A DNA stretch of 10,655 nucleotides from Polyangium sp. (in: bacteria) (GTDB taxonomy: Bacteria > Myxococcota_A > Polyangia > Palsa-1104). Below the pieces are notes generated by a model. That model saw nothing but the letters and a program-made list of their open reading frames with translations, had not been told where the DNA came from and did no database searches. Location of the stretch: contig JANWLJ010000338.1 in assembly GCA_025450955.1 (NCBI GenBank), forward strand, positions 1 to 10,655. The letters are read 5' to 3'. The translations under genes and the position numbers were made by a program. Shown here one piece after another: positions 1-8,318 of the stretch (positions within the stretch are counted from its first letter, which is position 1; every line of letters starts with the position of its first letter).

Positions 1-1
1 C

Positions 2-625
2 GGCATCTTCATCCGCCCGCACCGGATGGTCGACATCGGCGCGGTCTACCGCACGCCGCTGTCGGCGACCATGAGCGGAAACGGCCCGGTCTCGATCGTC
101 GGCCAGGGCATGGCGATGAACCGCGACGCGAACCTCTCGATCACCTGGCCGCAGTCGGCGGGGCTCGGCATCACCATCAAGCCGCACCCGCGCTTCTTCG
201 CCACGCTCCAGGGCGACTGGACCGGCTGGTCGTCGGTGCAGACCCTGAACGTCAACGTGACCGGCCTGACCGCGCCGCCGAAAGAGATGCTGTTTCGCGA
301 CAGCTACGCGCTGCACCTCGGCCTGCAGGGGATCATCACCCACTATCTCCTCGCGCGGCTCGGCTACGCCATCGACACCAACGCCATTCCCGACGAGACC
401 GTCCGCCGCGAAAACGAAGACGGCCTGAAGGCCACGCTCTCGTGCGGGCTCGGCCTGCACTTCTGGAAGGTCTTCATCGACGCCGCGTTCGAAGCCTTCG
501 TCCCGCTCGGCCCTCCCCGGGTGATAAAGACCCAAATTGGAGATGCGCTCAATTATCAAAACGAAGCCGGAAGCTACTCCGCAGAGGTCTACACCGTCGA
601 GCTGAGCGCCCAAATCCACTTCTGA
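2..625 (+). CDS. FadL/OMPP1-family outer-membrane transport protein, C-terminal part
   Basis: Open at the left edge, so the start, signal peptide and N-terminal hatch are not seen; 207 residues remain. The family (OMPP1/FadL/TodX) forms 14-stranded outer-membrane barrels that pass hydrophobic substrates such as long-chain fatty acids. Visible support: the opening 'RPHRMVDIGAVYRTPLSATM' stretch matches the family's 'GxxYrP...vdiGavYrs' region. It is followed by alternating beta-strand segments rich in Gly and aromatics ('QGDWTGWSSVQTL', 'LLARLGYAIDTNAIPDET', 'LSCGLGLHFWKVFIDAAFEA'). The chain ends in Phe ('VELSAQIHF'), the usual C-terminal signal for barrel insertion. The Met at base 26 is internal, not a start. 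The last ~90 bases are noticeably less GC-rich than the rest. No terminator follows; a promoter begins four bases after the stop. The substrate cannot be told from this fragment. Confidence 0.82.
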   Translation, partial: GIFIRPHRMVDIGAVYRTPLSATMSGNGPVSIVGQGMAMNRDANLSITWPQSAGLGITIKPHPRFFATLQGDWTGWSSVQTLNVNVTGLTAPPKEMLFRDSYALHLGLQGIITHYLLARLGYAIDTNAIPDETVRRENEDGLKATLSCGLGLHFWKVFIDAAFEAFVPLGPPRVIKTQIGDALNYQNEAGSYSAEVYTVELSAQIHF

Positions 626-628
626 CCC

Positions 629-658
629 TTGACACGGTTCAAATAAAAAAGTTAAAAT
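629..658 (+). promoter_or_regulatory. Sigma70-like promoter for the envelope operon
   Basis: TTGACA (629-634, perfect -35) is followed after 18 bases by TAAAAT (653-658, five of six matches to the -10 consensus). It lies in an AT-rich island, unusual in this GC-rich window, directly after the stop of the FadL-like gene and upstream of the five-gene run. Transcription would begin near base 665, leaving a leader of about 70 bases before the ATG at 734. Confidence 0.7.
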
Positions 659-671
659 CCCACCACGCTCT

Positions 672-683
672 GTAATCCATTAC
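672..683. repeat. Short perfect inverted repeat, possible operator
   Basis: GTAAT-CC-ATTAC forms a perfect dyad with 5-base arms just downstream of the predicted transcription start (~665). This is a typical place for a repressor site. The arms are short and chance occurrence is quite possible; no regulator is identified. Confidence 0.3.
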
Positions 684-711
684 GCAGCGCTATGTCGGTC
701 GGGGGGAGCGT

Positions 712-728
712 CTCCGGCGGACCCGGAG
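712..728 (+). promoter_or_regulatory. Leader hairpin covering the Shine-Dalgarno of the first operon gene
   Basis: CTCCGG (712-717) and CCGGAG (723-728) pair perfectly around a 5-base loop, extended by a possible U-G pair 711/729. The right arm contains the ribosome binding site GGAGG (725-729) of the ATG at 734. A competing hairpin is possible in which GGAG (705-708) pairs with CTCC (712-715), which would free the site. The pairing is seen directly; a regulatory role is inference, and GC-rich leaders form such stems by chance. Confidence 0.4.
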
Positions 729-733
729 GGTGG

Positions 734-1738
734 ATGTTGCGCGGCTGCTTTCGGTTCTCTTCGATTTCGCTCCCTCTTCTTGGTCTCGGCCTCGGTCTTT
801 TGGGCGGCGGATGCGACATCAGCGTCAAGCCGTTCGCCGGCACCGTCATGCAGATGACCATCAATGTCGGTCCGGTCAGTGGGCCCAACGAGCATTACGA
901 GATATGGGCGCGCGACCAATACAACGATATCCTTCGGGTGAGCGGCAAGTATGACGTGCCGGCTCCCATCGGGGGTTTCACGAACTTCGATAAGAAGTAT
1001 CCCTACTGCACTTCGGACGGCCACTGTGTCCGCTTCGGAATCATGTTCCGCGAGGCGGTGTCGATGGGCGATCCGTGCATGATCGACAAGAATACCGGTG
1101 CCCTGCTGGTCACCGCCGCCGCCTACAAGCAGGTCACCATCAACGGCGTCACCCAAAGTCCCGAGGAGCAGGCGGCGGCGATCCGCGCCCGCATCGCCCA
1201 GCTCACCACCAAGAACAATTGCGACCAGGCGACGCCGCCGCACTGCGGAATCGCGCCCACCAACCTGGTGGCGGTCCTGCCGTACGATCCAACCCCGCCG
1301 CCCACCATTCCATTCGACACGCCCGCCACAATGCGGCTCGGGATGTGCCAAGCCTATTGGGCGGCGAGCCCGTACGCCTATACGCCGAATCCCTCGCAGC
1401 TCACCTTCCCACTGAACGGCACGGTCTACGGCACCACCAACTTCAACACCACGCCGCCGTTGCCGCCGACCAACTACGACGGCTTCCGGATCGATTCGCC
1501 GGTCAATATGAAGGGTATTCAGGAGCTCTTCATTACCCACGAGACGGTGGACGCCGCCGATATGGCGGCCGGCCGCGCCGACGGGGTCGATCCGGAGAAT
1601 CGCGGCCCGCTGTTTCTGCAGGGTCTTCCGGATCAGGGCGGGCTCGACGTGGTGCACTTCGATCTGTCGGGCGCTTCGGGGGAGGCCGGGACCGCGGCGC
1701 TGTACGTCGATTTGGATGAAAACCCGTCTGCGTTCTAG
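734..1738 (+). CDS. Predicted lipoprotein of unknown function (first gene of envelope operon)
   Basis: A 334-residue protein I do not recognise. Residues 1-26 look like a lipoprotein signal: a short basic start, a Leu/Gly-rich core and 'LLGGGC', with Cys27 as the likely lipidated residue. The lipobox is imperfect, with Gly rather than Leu at -3. The mature part carries six more Cys (92, 98, 115, 163, 171, 205), an even number that could form disulfides. It also has Pro/Thr-rich segments (about 184-200 and 238-247) and a C-terminal stretch resembling beta-structure ('GGLDVVHFDLSG', 'TAALYVDLDEN'). I chose ATG 734 because GGAGG lies just before it and the signal then starts correctly; an in-frame ATG at 692 has no ribosome binding site and adds a Gly/Ser-rich tail. 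Its bases are less GC-biased than its neighbours (34 of 60 G or C in 901-960). It may be an outer-membrane partner of the proteins encoded downstream. Confidence 0.72.
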   Translation: MLRGCFRFSSISLPLLGLGLGLLGGGCDISVKPFAGTVMQMTINVGPVSGPNEHYEIWARDQYNDILRVSGKYDVPAPIGGFTNFDKKYPYCTSDGHCVRFGIMFREAVSMGDPCMIDKNTGALLVTAAAYKQVTINGVTQSPEEQAAAIRARIAQLTTKNNCDQATPPHCGIAPTNLVAVLPYDPTPPPTIPFDTPATMRLGMCQAYWAASPYAYTPNPSQLTFPLNGTVYGTTNFNTTPPLPPTNYDGFRIDSPVNMKGIQELFITHETVDAADMAAGRADGVDPENRGPLFLQGLPDQGGLDVVHFDLSGASGEAGTAALYVDLDENPSAF

Positions 1739-1777
1739 CCGCGTGCGGAACGGAGGCGGAAGCTCGAAATTGGCCTG

Positions 1778-1783
1778 AGGAGG
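1778..1783 (+). promoter_or_regulatory. Shine-Dalgarno AGGAGG that decides the start of the second lipoprotein
   Basis: A perfect AGGAGG lies 7 bases before ATG 1791 but only 1 base before the in-frame ATG 1785. The spacing therefore favours 1791. Confidence 0.7.
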
Positions 1784-1790
1784 GATGCGA

Positions 1791-2834
1791 ATGACCCGCT
1801 CGTTTCAAGTGCTCGCCGCGCTCGCCAGCGTCGCCACGCTCGGCGCCGGCTGCAATCCCCCCGTGTGCGGCCCTGGAACCAAACAGGTGCAGCAGGCCAA
1901 CGGCGACGTGCGCTGCCTGCCGGCCGACGCGCCGGTCGGCTCGGGCACCATCCCCTGCGACGTCGACGGCGGCTCGATCATCCTCGGCGGCATTTGTCAG
2001 AGCCGGACCATCTGCGGCCAGAACACCACGCCGATGATGGCGCCCGACGGCACCATCAACTGCGTCGGCACCGGCGGCAGCGGCGGTTGCGCGCCGTGCA
2101 CTCCGCCGGGTGCCGGCAAGTTCTGCGTCACCGGCAATCTCTACGACTTCTCGACCAACGCGCAGGTGATGGCGGGCGGCCCATCGGTCCACTACGCGCT
2201 CTACGAGCCGACGGCCTTCCTCGGCGACCCGACCACCACCCCGCTCGCGCAAATCGACGACACCAAAGGCTGCTTCACCTTCCCGAGCGTCGCGGTCCCG
2301 GCGTCGGGTCTGATCGCGATCGGCGTGACCGACACCGCCGGTACGCTCCAGCTCACCGCGGTCGGTGAGCAGGTGGCCAGCAATCAGACCTACCAGATGG
2401 ACGTCTACCAGCTGAAGAAGTCGACGGTGGCCTCGTGGAACCAGGGCGCGGGCCTCGACTACACCACCAGCGGCGCCTACGTCGGCCTCTATTACGACAA
2501 CCCGGTCCCGGTCTCGAGCAATCTCAGCATCGCCGCGGATACCAACCCGGTGGCGGGAGTGCAGATCGCGATTGTCGGCGGCTCGGTGACCACGCCCCAC
2601 TACTTCGATCCGAGCCGCGACATGATCAAGGCCGCCGACACCGCCACCAGTGCGGTGGGCGGCGCGATCGCTCCGCCCCCGGGCGGCGTGGTCACCTTCA
2701 CCGCGAACGGCGGCACCTGCATGACCGGCCCGTGCAAGTGGGAAGCTCATCCGGGCGGCTCGGCTCCGGGCGCGGTGTTCATCGATCGGTTCCACAACTG
2801 CAACCTGTCGCCGATGGCAGCGACGTGCCAGTAG
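1791..2834 (+). CDS. Cys-rich predicted lipoprotein, unknown function
   Basis: A 347-residue protein with a clear lipoprotein signal: basic N-terminus, hydrophobic core, then 'TLGAGC' with Cys21 as the probable lipidated residue. Residues 21-112 hold ten Cys. Within them two loops have equal spacing: Cys26 to Cys42 ('CGPGT...GDVRC') and Cys75 to Cys91 ('CGQNT...DGTINC'). This is a diverged duplicate of the 'CGPGT...G..C' motif often seen in myxobacterial surface lipoproteins. Residues about 112-210 ('CVTGNLYDFSTNAQVMAG' to 'YQMDVYQ') look like a carboxypeptidase-regulatory/transthyretin-like beta-sandwich. Residues 220-347 are a second beta-rich part with Cys310, 315, 337 and 346. No catalytic motif is seen. 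It sits 52 bases after the previous lipoprotein gene and 58 before the OmpA-like gene, in the same operon. A surface-exposed or periplasm-facing structural or adhesive role is inference. Confidence 0.75.
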   Translation: MTRSFQVLAALASVATLGAGCNPPVCGPGTKQVQQANGDVRCLPADAPVGSGTIPCDVDGGSIILGGICQSRTICGQNTTPMMAPDGTINCVGTGGSGGCAPCTPPGAGKFCVTGNLYDFSTNAQVMAGGPSVHYALYEPTAFLGDPTTTPLAQIDDTKGCFTFPSVAVPASGLIAIGVTDTAGTLQLTAVGEQVASNQTYQMDVYQLKKSTVASWNQGAGLDYTTSGAYVGLYYDNPVPVSSNLSIAADTNPVAGVQIAIVGGSVTTPHYFDPSRDMIKAADTATSAVGGAIAPPPGGVVTFTANGGTCMTGPCKWEAHPGGSAPGAVFIDRFHNCNLSPMAATCQ

Positions 2835-2892
2835 CTCCGGGGGCGACAGGACGTGAGCGCGCGATGGACGTGATCGAGGGGGATGAAGCTCG

Positions 2893-4704
<1,812 letters not shown>

Positions 4705-4706
4705 GG

Positions 4707-7034
4707 ATGCCACGGCGCAAACCGATAGGACTCGCCGCGCTCGGCCTCGCCTCGATGCTCCTGTGCGGGGGCGCGGCCCAAGCGCAGGACGTGGCTCTGC
4801 CCGAGCCGGTGGCCGAGCCGACCCAGGCTCAAAAGGGCAAAGAGGGCGAGCCGGACATCGCGCTCGACGTCAACAGCGAGATCGATCTCGCCAACGTCGT
4901 CACCTCGGCGGCCAAGGGCGTCACCACCGTTCAGGAGGCGCCGTCGATCGTCACCATCATCACCGCCGACGAGATCAAGGCGCGCGGCTTCAAGTGGATC
5001 AACGAGGCCCTCTCGATCGTCCCCGGCTGGATGGACTCGTCCTATATCGGGAATCAGGTTCCCTACCCGCAGGTGCGCGGCGTCGGGCAGGCGCTCCTTC
5101 TCCTGCATGACGGCATCTCGATGTTCGATCCGTGGGGCAACATCGCCGAAACCAGCCGGTCGCAGCCGATCGAGAACCTGAAGCGCATCGAGGTAGTGAC
5201 CGGCCCGGGCGGCGTGCTCTGGGGCGCCAACTCGTTCCTCGGCGTCGTCAACCTCATCACCAAGGACGCCGAGGACGTCAACGGCCTCGAGGTTTCGGCC
5301 GGCTACGGCGACGGGCCGGGCAACAAAGAGGACTTCAAGGCCTACGCGCTGTTCGGCAAGACGTTCTTCCACGGCAAGCTGAAGATCTTCCAGCACGTCT
5401 CTTACGAAAACTTCATCGGCAGCGTATTCAATATCCCGCAGTTTCTCGCCTCATCGCCTGCGCCGCAGTTCACCGGCCTCGCTTTCTACGGGGCGAACAT
5501 GCCCGTCGACCCATGGCGGAGCTGGATGGTCAACCTCGACGGCAAGTACACGCTCGGGCCGGTCAGCCTCTACTACTCCATTCCGTTCGGCGACACCCAC
5601 CCGAACCTGGTGTTCGCCAACGCGGTGCAGGTCAACGACACGGTCAACACCTATGACCGTTATGCGATCCTCGAGTACAAGGATCGATTCTGGAAGGATC
5701 GCTTCGGCCTCACCGCCAAGGGTTATTGGACCCAATTCGTCGCCAGCTACAACATCCAGCTCTTCCACCCGTCGCAGATCTTCCCGGGCTTCATTGGACC
5801 CGACGGCAAGCAGCAGATTGGCGGCCTGCACTTTGGATTTCCGAACCAGTTCATCCAGCGCGGCGGCGCCACCGTCGACATGGACCTGAACCTCAAGTAC
5901 GGGTTCCGCGTCCTGTTCGGCGGCGAGGCCTTCTACGAAGGCATCAGCGGGTCGGTCGACTCCTTCTCGCAGCAGCCCTATGGCGTGGTGCCGGCGGGCG
6001 TGCCGTCGACCGCTTCACCGTCGGCGCTGCCGGTCATCTGCCCGCAGATGCAGAACGCGGACGGCACCTTCACCCCGGTGCCGAAGTGTCCGAGGCAGTT
6101 CATCAATGACGCCTACCGGGTGGTCGGCGCCGTGTATGCCGATCTGCAATACCGGCCCTTGTCCAAGCTGACCCTCGACGGTGGCGTTCGTATTCAGGAG
6201 GGCTTCGGCGGCCGGCCCTACGATCTCATCCCGCTCTACTCGGCGGCCGCGGTGTGGAACTTCCTTCCCGACTTCCACTTGAAGGCCACCTACACCACCG
6301 GCTTCCGTCCGCCGGTCTACCAGGCCACCGACGCGGCCCCGGGCGGCGTCAACTACGGCGCCAACACCGCCCTGCAGTCGGAGACCTCACAGTCGTTCCA
6401 GGGCGAGGTGAACGCCCGGCTTCTGCGCAACACCCGCAAGGTGCGCGAGCTCGAGCTGCGCGTCGACTACTCGTACACCTTCCTCGACAAGCTGATCCAG
6501 ATCCACGGCGGCAGCTACGCCAACACCGGGCAGCGCGCGATCCACTCGGTCGAGGGCTACGCCAAGCTCTACTTGAACGGCGATCACTTCCTCCAAGCTT
6601 CCTACACCTACCTGTACTCGGTGGCGAGCGACATCGGCGTGGTCCGCAACATGCCGAACAACTGGATCTCGCTCGGCGGCTCGTTCAACATCATCAAGCA
6701 CACCCTCGATCTGAACGCGAACCTGCTCGTCACCAGCGCCTACCAGGATCCGAACCGCGTGCCGACCGAGGGCTCGCCCGGCTTCGGCTCCACAACCGGC
6801 GCGCGCACCTCCGATCTCACCTTCGACCGGCTGACCCCGGTGGCGCTGCTCCAGCTCGGCTTCCGGCTGCGCTTCCTCCAGGAGAAGCTCGGCATCACCG
6901 GACAGTTCTACAACGTGCTCAACCAGCGCTACTACTCGCCCGACGGCTTCAACGACATCACGCCGTCGGTGGAGCTGACGCCGACGCCGATGCCGGGCTT
7001 CAGCTTCTTCGCGTCGGTCTCCTACCACCCGTAG
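4707..7034 (+). CDS. TonB-dependent outer-membrane receptor
   Basis: A 775-residue receptor for energised uptake of a scarce ligand across the outer membrane, powered by TonB-ExbB-ExbD (not encoded here). Residues 1-27 form a signal peptide ending 'GGAAQAQ'. A linker of about 30 residues rich in Glu, Pro and Gln follows. 'IDLANVVTSAAKG' (59-71) resembles the TonB box/plug entry of the family. The plug runs to about 187 and contains 'EAPSIVTIITADEIKARGF' and 'PQVRGVGQALLLLHDG'. It ends with the hallmark 'RIEVVTGPGGVLWGANSFLG' followed by 'VVNLIT'. The rest is the barrel, with many aromatic-rich strands and a late 'GFRPPVYQATDAAP' region typical of these receptors. The chain ends 'SVSYHP', not in the usual terminal aromatic. 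The start choice is discussed with the GGAG site at 4695. The ligand (siderophore, cobalamin, metal, carbohydrate or peptide) cannot be assigned. It directly follows the OmpA-like gene and overlaps the next start by one base. Confidence 0.92.
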   Translation: MPRRKPIGLAALGLASMLLCGGAAQAQDVALPEPVAEPTQAQKGKEGEPDIALDVNSEIDLANVVTSAAKGVTTVQEAPSIVTIITADEIKARGFKWINEALSIVPGWMDSSYIGNQVPYPQVRGVGQALLLLHDGISMFDPWGNIAETSRSQPIENLKRIEVVTGPGGVLWGANSFLGVVNLITKDAEDVNGLEVSAGYGDGPGNKEDFKAYALFGKTFFHGKLKIFQHVSYENFIGSVFNIPQFLASSPAPQFTGLAFYGANMPVDPWRSWMVNLDGKYTLGPVSLYYSIPFGDTHPNLVFANAVQVNDTVNTYDRYAILEYKDRFWKDRFGLTAKGYWTQFVASYNIQLFHPSQIFPGFIGPDGKQQIGGLHFGFPNQFIQRGGATVDMDLNLKYGFRVLFGGEAFYEGISGSVDSFSQQPYGVVPAGVPSTASPSALPVICPQMQNADGTFTPVPKCPRQFINDAYRVVGAVYADLQYRPLSKLTLDGGVRIQEGFGGRPYDLIPLYSAAAVWNFLPDFHLKATYTTGFRPPVYQATDAAPGGVNYGANTALQSETSQSFQGEVNARLLRNTRKVRELELRVDYSYTFLDKLIQIHGGSYANTGQRAIHSVEGYAKLYLNGDHFLQASYTYLYSVASDIGVVRNMPNNWISLGGSFNIIKHTLDLNANLLVTSAYQDPNRVPTEGSPGFGSTTGARTSDLTFDRLTPVALLQLGFRLRFLQEKLGITGQFYNVLNQRYYSPDGFNDITPSVELTPTPMPGFSFFASVSYHP

Positions 7035-7825
7035 TGCGTCCGCTCCGCGAGCTGCCCGAGCTTCGCGTCCGCGAGCTCCGCGGGATCTTCTGCGACATCG
7101 ACGACACGCTCACCACCGACGGGAGTTTGGTCCCCGCCGCCTATCAGGCGCTGGCGCGCGCGAAGGCGTCCGGGCTGCGGGTGGTGCCGGTCACCGGCAG
7201 GCCGGCGGGCTTCGCGGCGGTGCTGGCGGCCAGCTGGCCGGTCGACGCGGTGGTGGCGGAGAACGGCGCGGTCCGGTGCGAGCGGCGCGGCCCCGCGATC
7301 GAGACGATCTTCTGGGACGATGAAGAGGCGCGCGCCCGGGCCAAAGACGCGCTCGCGACGATTCGCGCCGACGTGCTCGCCCAGGTGCCGCGCGCCCGGG
7401 TCGCCTGGGATGAGTGGCTGCGCCTGACCGATCTCGCCTTCGACATCGGCGAGACCCAAACCCTCGACGCAGATGAGATCGCCGCGATCACCACGCGCAT
7501 CGAAGCCGCCGGCGCCCGCGCGCTCGTCTCGACGGTGCACGCCCACGCCAGCTTCTCCCTGGCCGACAAGGCCCAGGCGGCGGCGCGGCTCGCCCGCGAT
7601 CTTTTTGGCGAACCGCCCGAGACGGTGGCGGAGCGCTATCTCTTCGTCGGAGATTCGCCGAACGACCAGGCCGGCTTCGCCTTCTTCACGCTCTCGGCCG
7701 GCCCGGCCAACGTCGCGCGCTACGCCGCCCGGCTCGCGCCGCCACCCTCCTACGTCGCCGAGTCACCCGGCGGCGAGGGCTTTTCCGAGATCGTCGACGC
7801 GATCCTCGCGCTGCGCGTGAGCTAG
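7034..7825 (+). CDS. HAD-superfamily (IIB, Cof/sucrose-phosphatase-like) hydrolase
   Basis: A 263-residue cytoplasmic phosphatase. All four HAD motifs are visible. Motif I is 'CDIDDTLTTDG', with nucleophile Asp21 and acid/base Asp23. Motif II is Thr54 in 'VPVTGRP', motif III Lys179 in 'LADKAQAA', and motif IV 'GDSPND' (206-211). 'AENGAV' (75-80) and the inserted cap at about 85-170 fit class IIB, the group with sugar-phosphate phosphatases such as sucrose-, trehalose- and mannosyl-3-phosphoglycerate phosphatase and Cof proteins. The substrate is unknown. The start is GTG 7034, which overlaps the receptor stop as TAGTG; no good Shine-Dalgarno is seen, so translation is probably coupled by re-initiation. 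The same frame stays open upstream to 6254, but that part is a shadow of the receptor gene. Its stop shares the CTAG at 7822-7825 with the convergent receiver gene. A phosphatase at the end of an envelope operon is unexpected. Confidence 0.88.
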   Translation: MRPLRELPELRVRELRGIFCDIDDTLTTDGSLVPAAYQALARAKASGLRVVPVTGRPAGFAAVLAASWPVDAVVAENGAVRCERRGPAIETIFWDDEEARARAKDALATIRADVLAQVPRARVAWDEWLRLTDLAFDIGETQTLDADEIAAITTRIEAAGARALVSTVHAHASFSLADKAQAAARLARDLFGEPPETVAERYLFVGDSPNDQAGFAFFTLSAGPANVARYAARLAPPPSYVAESPGGEGFSEIVDAILALRVS

Positions 7826-8226
7826 CCGTGCTTGCGCTTTTCGATCGCGTCCAGGACCGCCTGCTTGAGCGCCGCCGAATCGATCGGCTTCGAGATCCAG
7901 GCGTCGACCAACTTCCATTGGGTCACCTTCTCGTCGACGAGCGAGTCGGCGTAGCCGGTCAGGAGCACCCGCGCGGTCCCCGGATGGCGCTCGGCCACGC
8001 TCTCGAGCAGCTCGAGCCCGCCCCGCTTCGGCATCCGCCGATCGGTGATCACCACGTCGACCGGCGCCGCCGCCGTCGTCGGGCCTCCCGGCGTGCCGTA
8101 GAGGATCTGCTCCGCCTCTTCGACCGAATGAGCGCGCAGCACCTCGAAGTCGCGGCGAAAGACGCGCTCGAGAAAGTCGAGCATGTCGTTCTCGTCGTCT
8201 ACGATGAGAAGCCGCCGCCCCGCCAC
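7822..8226 (-). CDS. Stand-alone receiver-domain response regulator
   Basis: A 134-residue single-domain receiver with no output domain. 'LLIVDDENDM' gives the acidic pair Asp10/Asp11. Asp62 in 'VVITDRRMP' is the phosphoacceptor, Thr90 in 'LLTGYAD' the switch residue, and Lys113 in 'WISKPID' the conserved lysine, so the protein should be phosphorylatable. Residues about 45-54 ('TPGGPTTAAA') are a flexible insertion before strand 3. Such proteins act as phosphate shuttles or by protein contact. The 'TDRRMPKRGGLELLE' and 'AWISKPID' wording is close to receivers paired with HD-GYP or hybrid kinases in myxobacteria, but no such partner is in view. The start is GTG at 8226; an in-frame stop at 8239-8241 rules out a longer start. 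It is convergent with the phosphatase gene (4-base overlap) and divergent from the ATPase gene. Confidence 0.88.
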   Translation of the reverse strand: MAGRRLLIVDDENDMLDFLERVFRRDFEVLRAHSVEEAEQILYGTPGGPTTAAAPVDVVITDRRMPKRGGLELLESVAERHPGTARVLLTGYADSLVDEKVTQWKLVDAWISKPIDSAALKQAVLDAIEKRKHG

Positions 8227-8240
8227 GCTGATGCGAGCTT

Positions 8241-8246
8241 ACCTCC
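8241..8246 (-). promoter_or_regulatory. Unusually distant Shine-Dalgarno of the receiver gene
   Basis: On the - strand GGAGGT lies 14 bases before GTG 8226, farther than normal, and runs into an in-frame TAA (8241-8239). The only in-frame codons between are GCT, CGC, ATC and AGC. A rare ATC start at 8232 would have ideal spacing (8 bases), but this is speculative. Confidence 0.4.
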
Positions 8247-8268
8247 GCGTACCAGCACTCGGCAAACA

Positions 8269-8296
8269 TTGACTTTTTTGCATGATTCGTTACGAT
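8269..8296 (+). promoter_or_regulatory. Sigma70-like promoter for the ATPase-kinase unit
   Basis: TTGACT (8269-8274) is followed after 16 bases by TACGAT (8291-8296), in an AT-rich patch between the two divergent genes. Transcription would begin near 8303. That is downstream of the candidate ATG at 8295 and upstream of ATG 8319, which supports the later start. Confidence 0.5.
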
Positions 8297-8318
8297 GGCC
8301 CAAGCCCCGCGTAGGGCA

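Noticed and set aside
680..1657. 325-codon open frame on the - strand opposite the first lipoprotein
   Set aside because: Arg/Gly/His-rich composition typical of antisense shadows; the + strand has a promoter, a ribosome binding site and a lipoprotein signal.
1739..1790. Intergenic gap checked for a terminator (CCGC-GT-GCGG at 1739-1748)
   Set aside because: The stem is four bases with a two-base loop and no T-run, too weak to end transcription; the genes most likely share one transcript.
6254..7033. Upstream extension of the phosphatase frame to make a 523-residue protein
   Set aside because: The extra 260 residues overlap the receptor barrel in another frame and have shadow composition; HAD motif I begins normally soon after GTG 7034.
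8295..8318. ATG 8295 as the start of the ATPase gene
   Set aside because: It has no Shine-Dalgarno and overlaps the predicted -10 element. It is kept as an alternative, because the promoter itself is only predicted.
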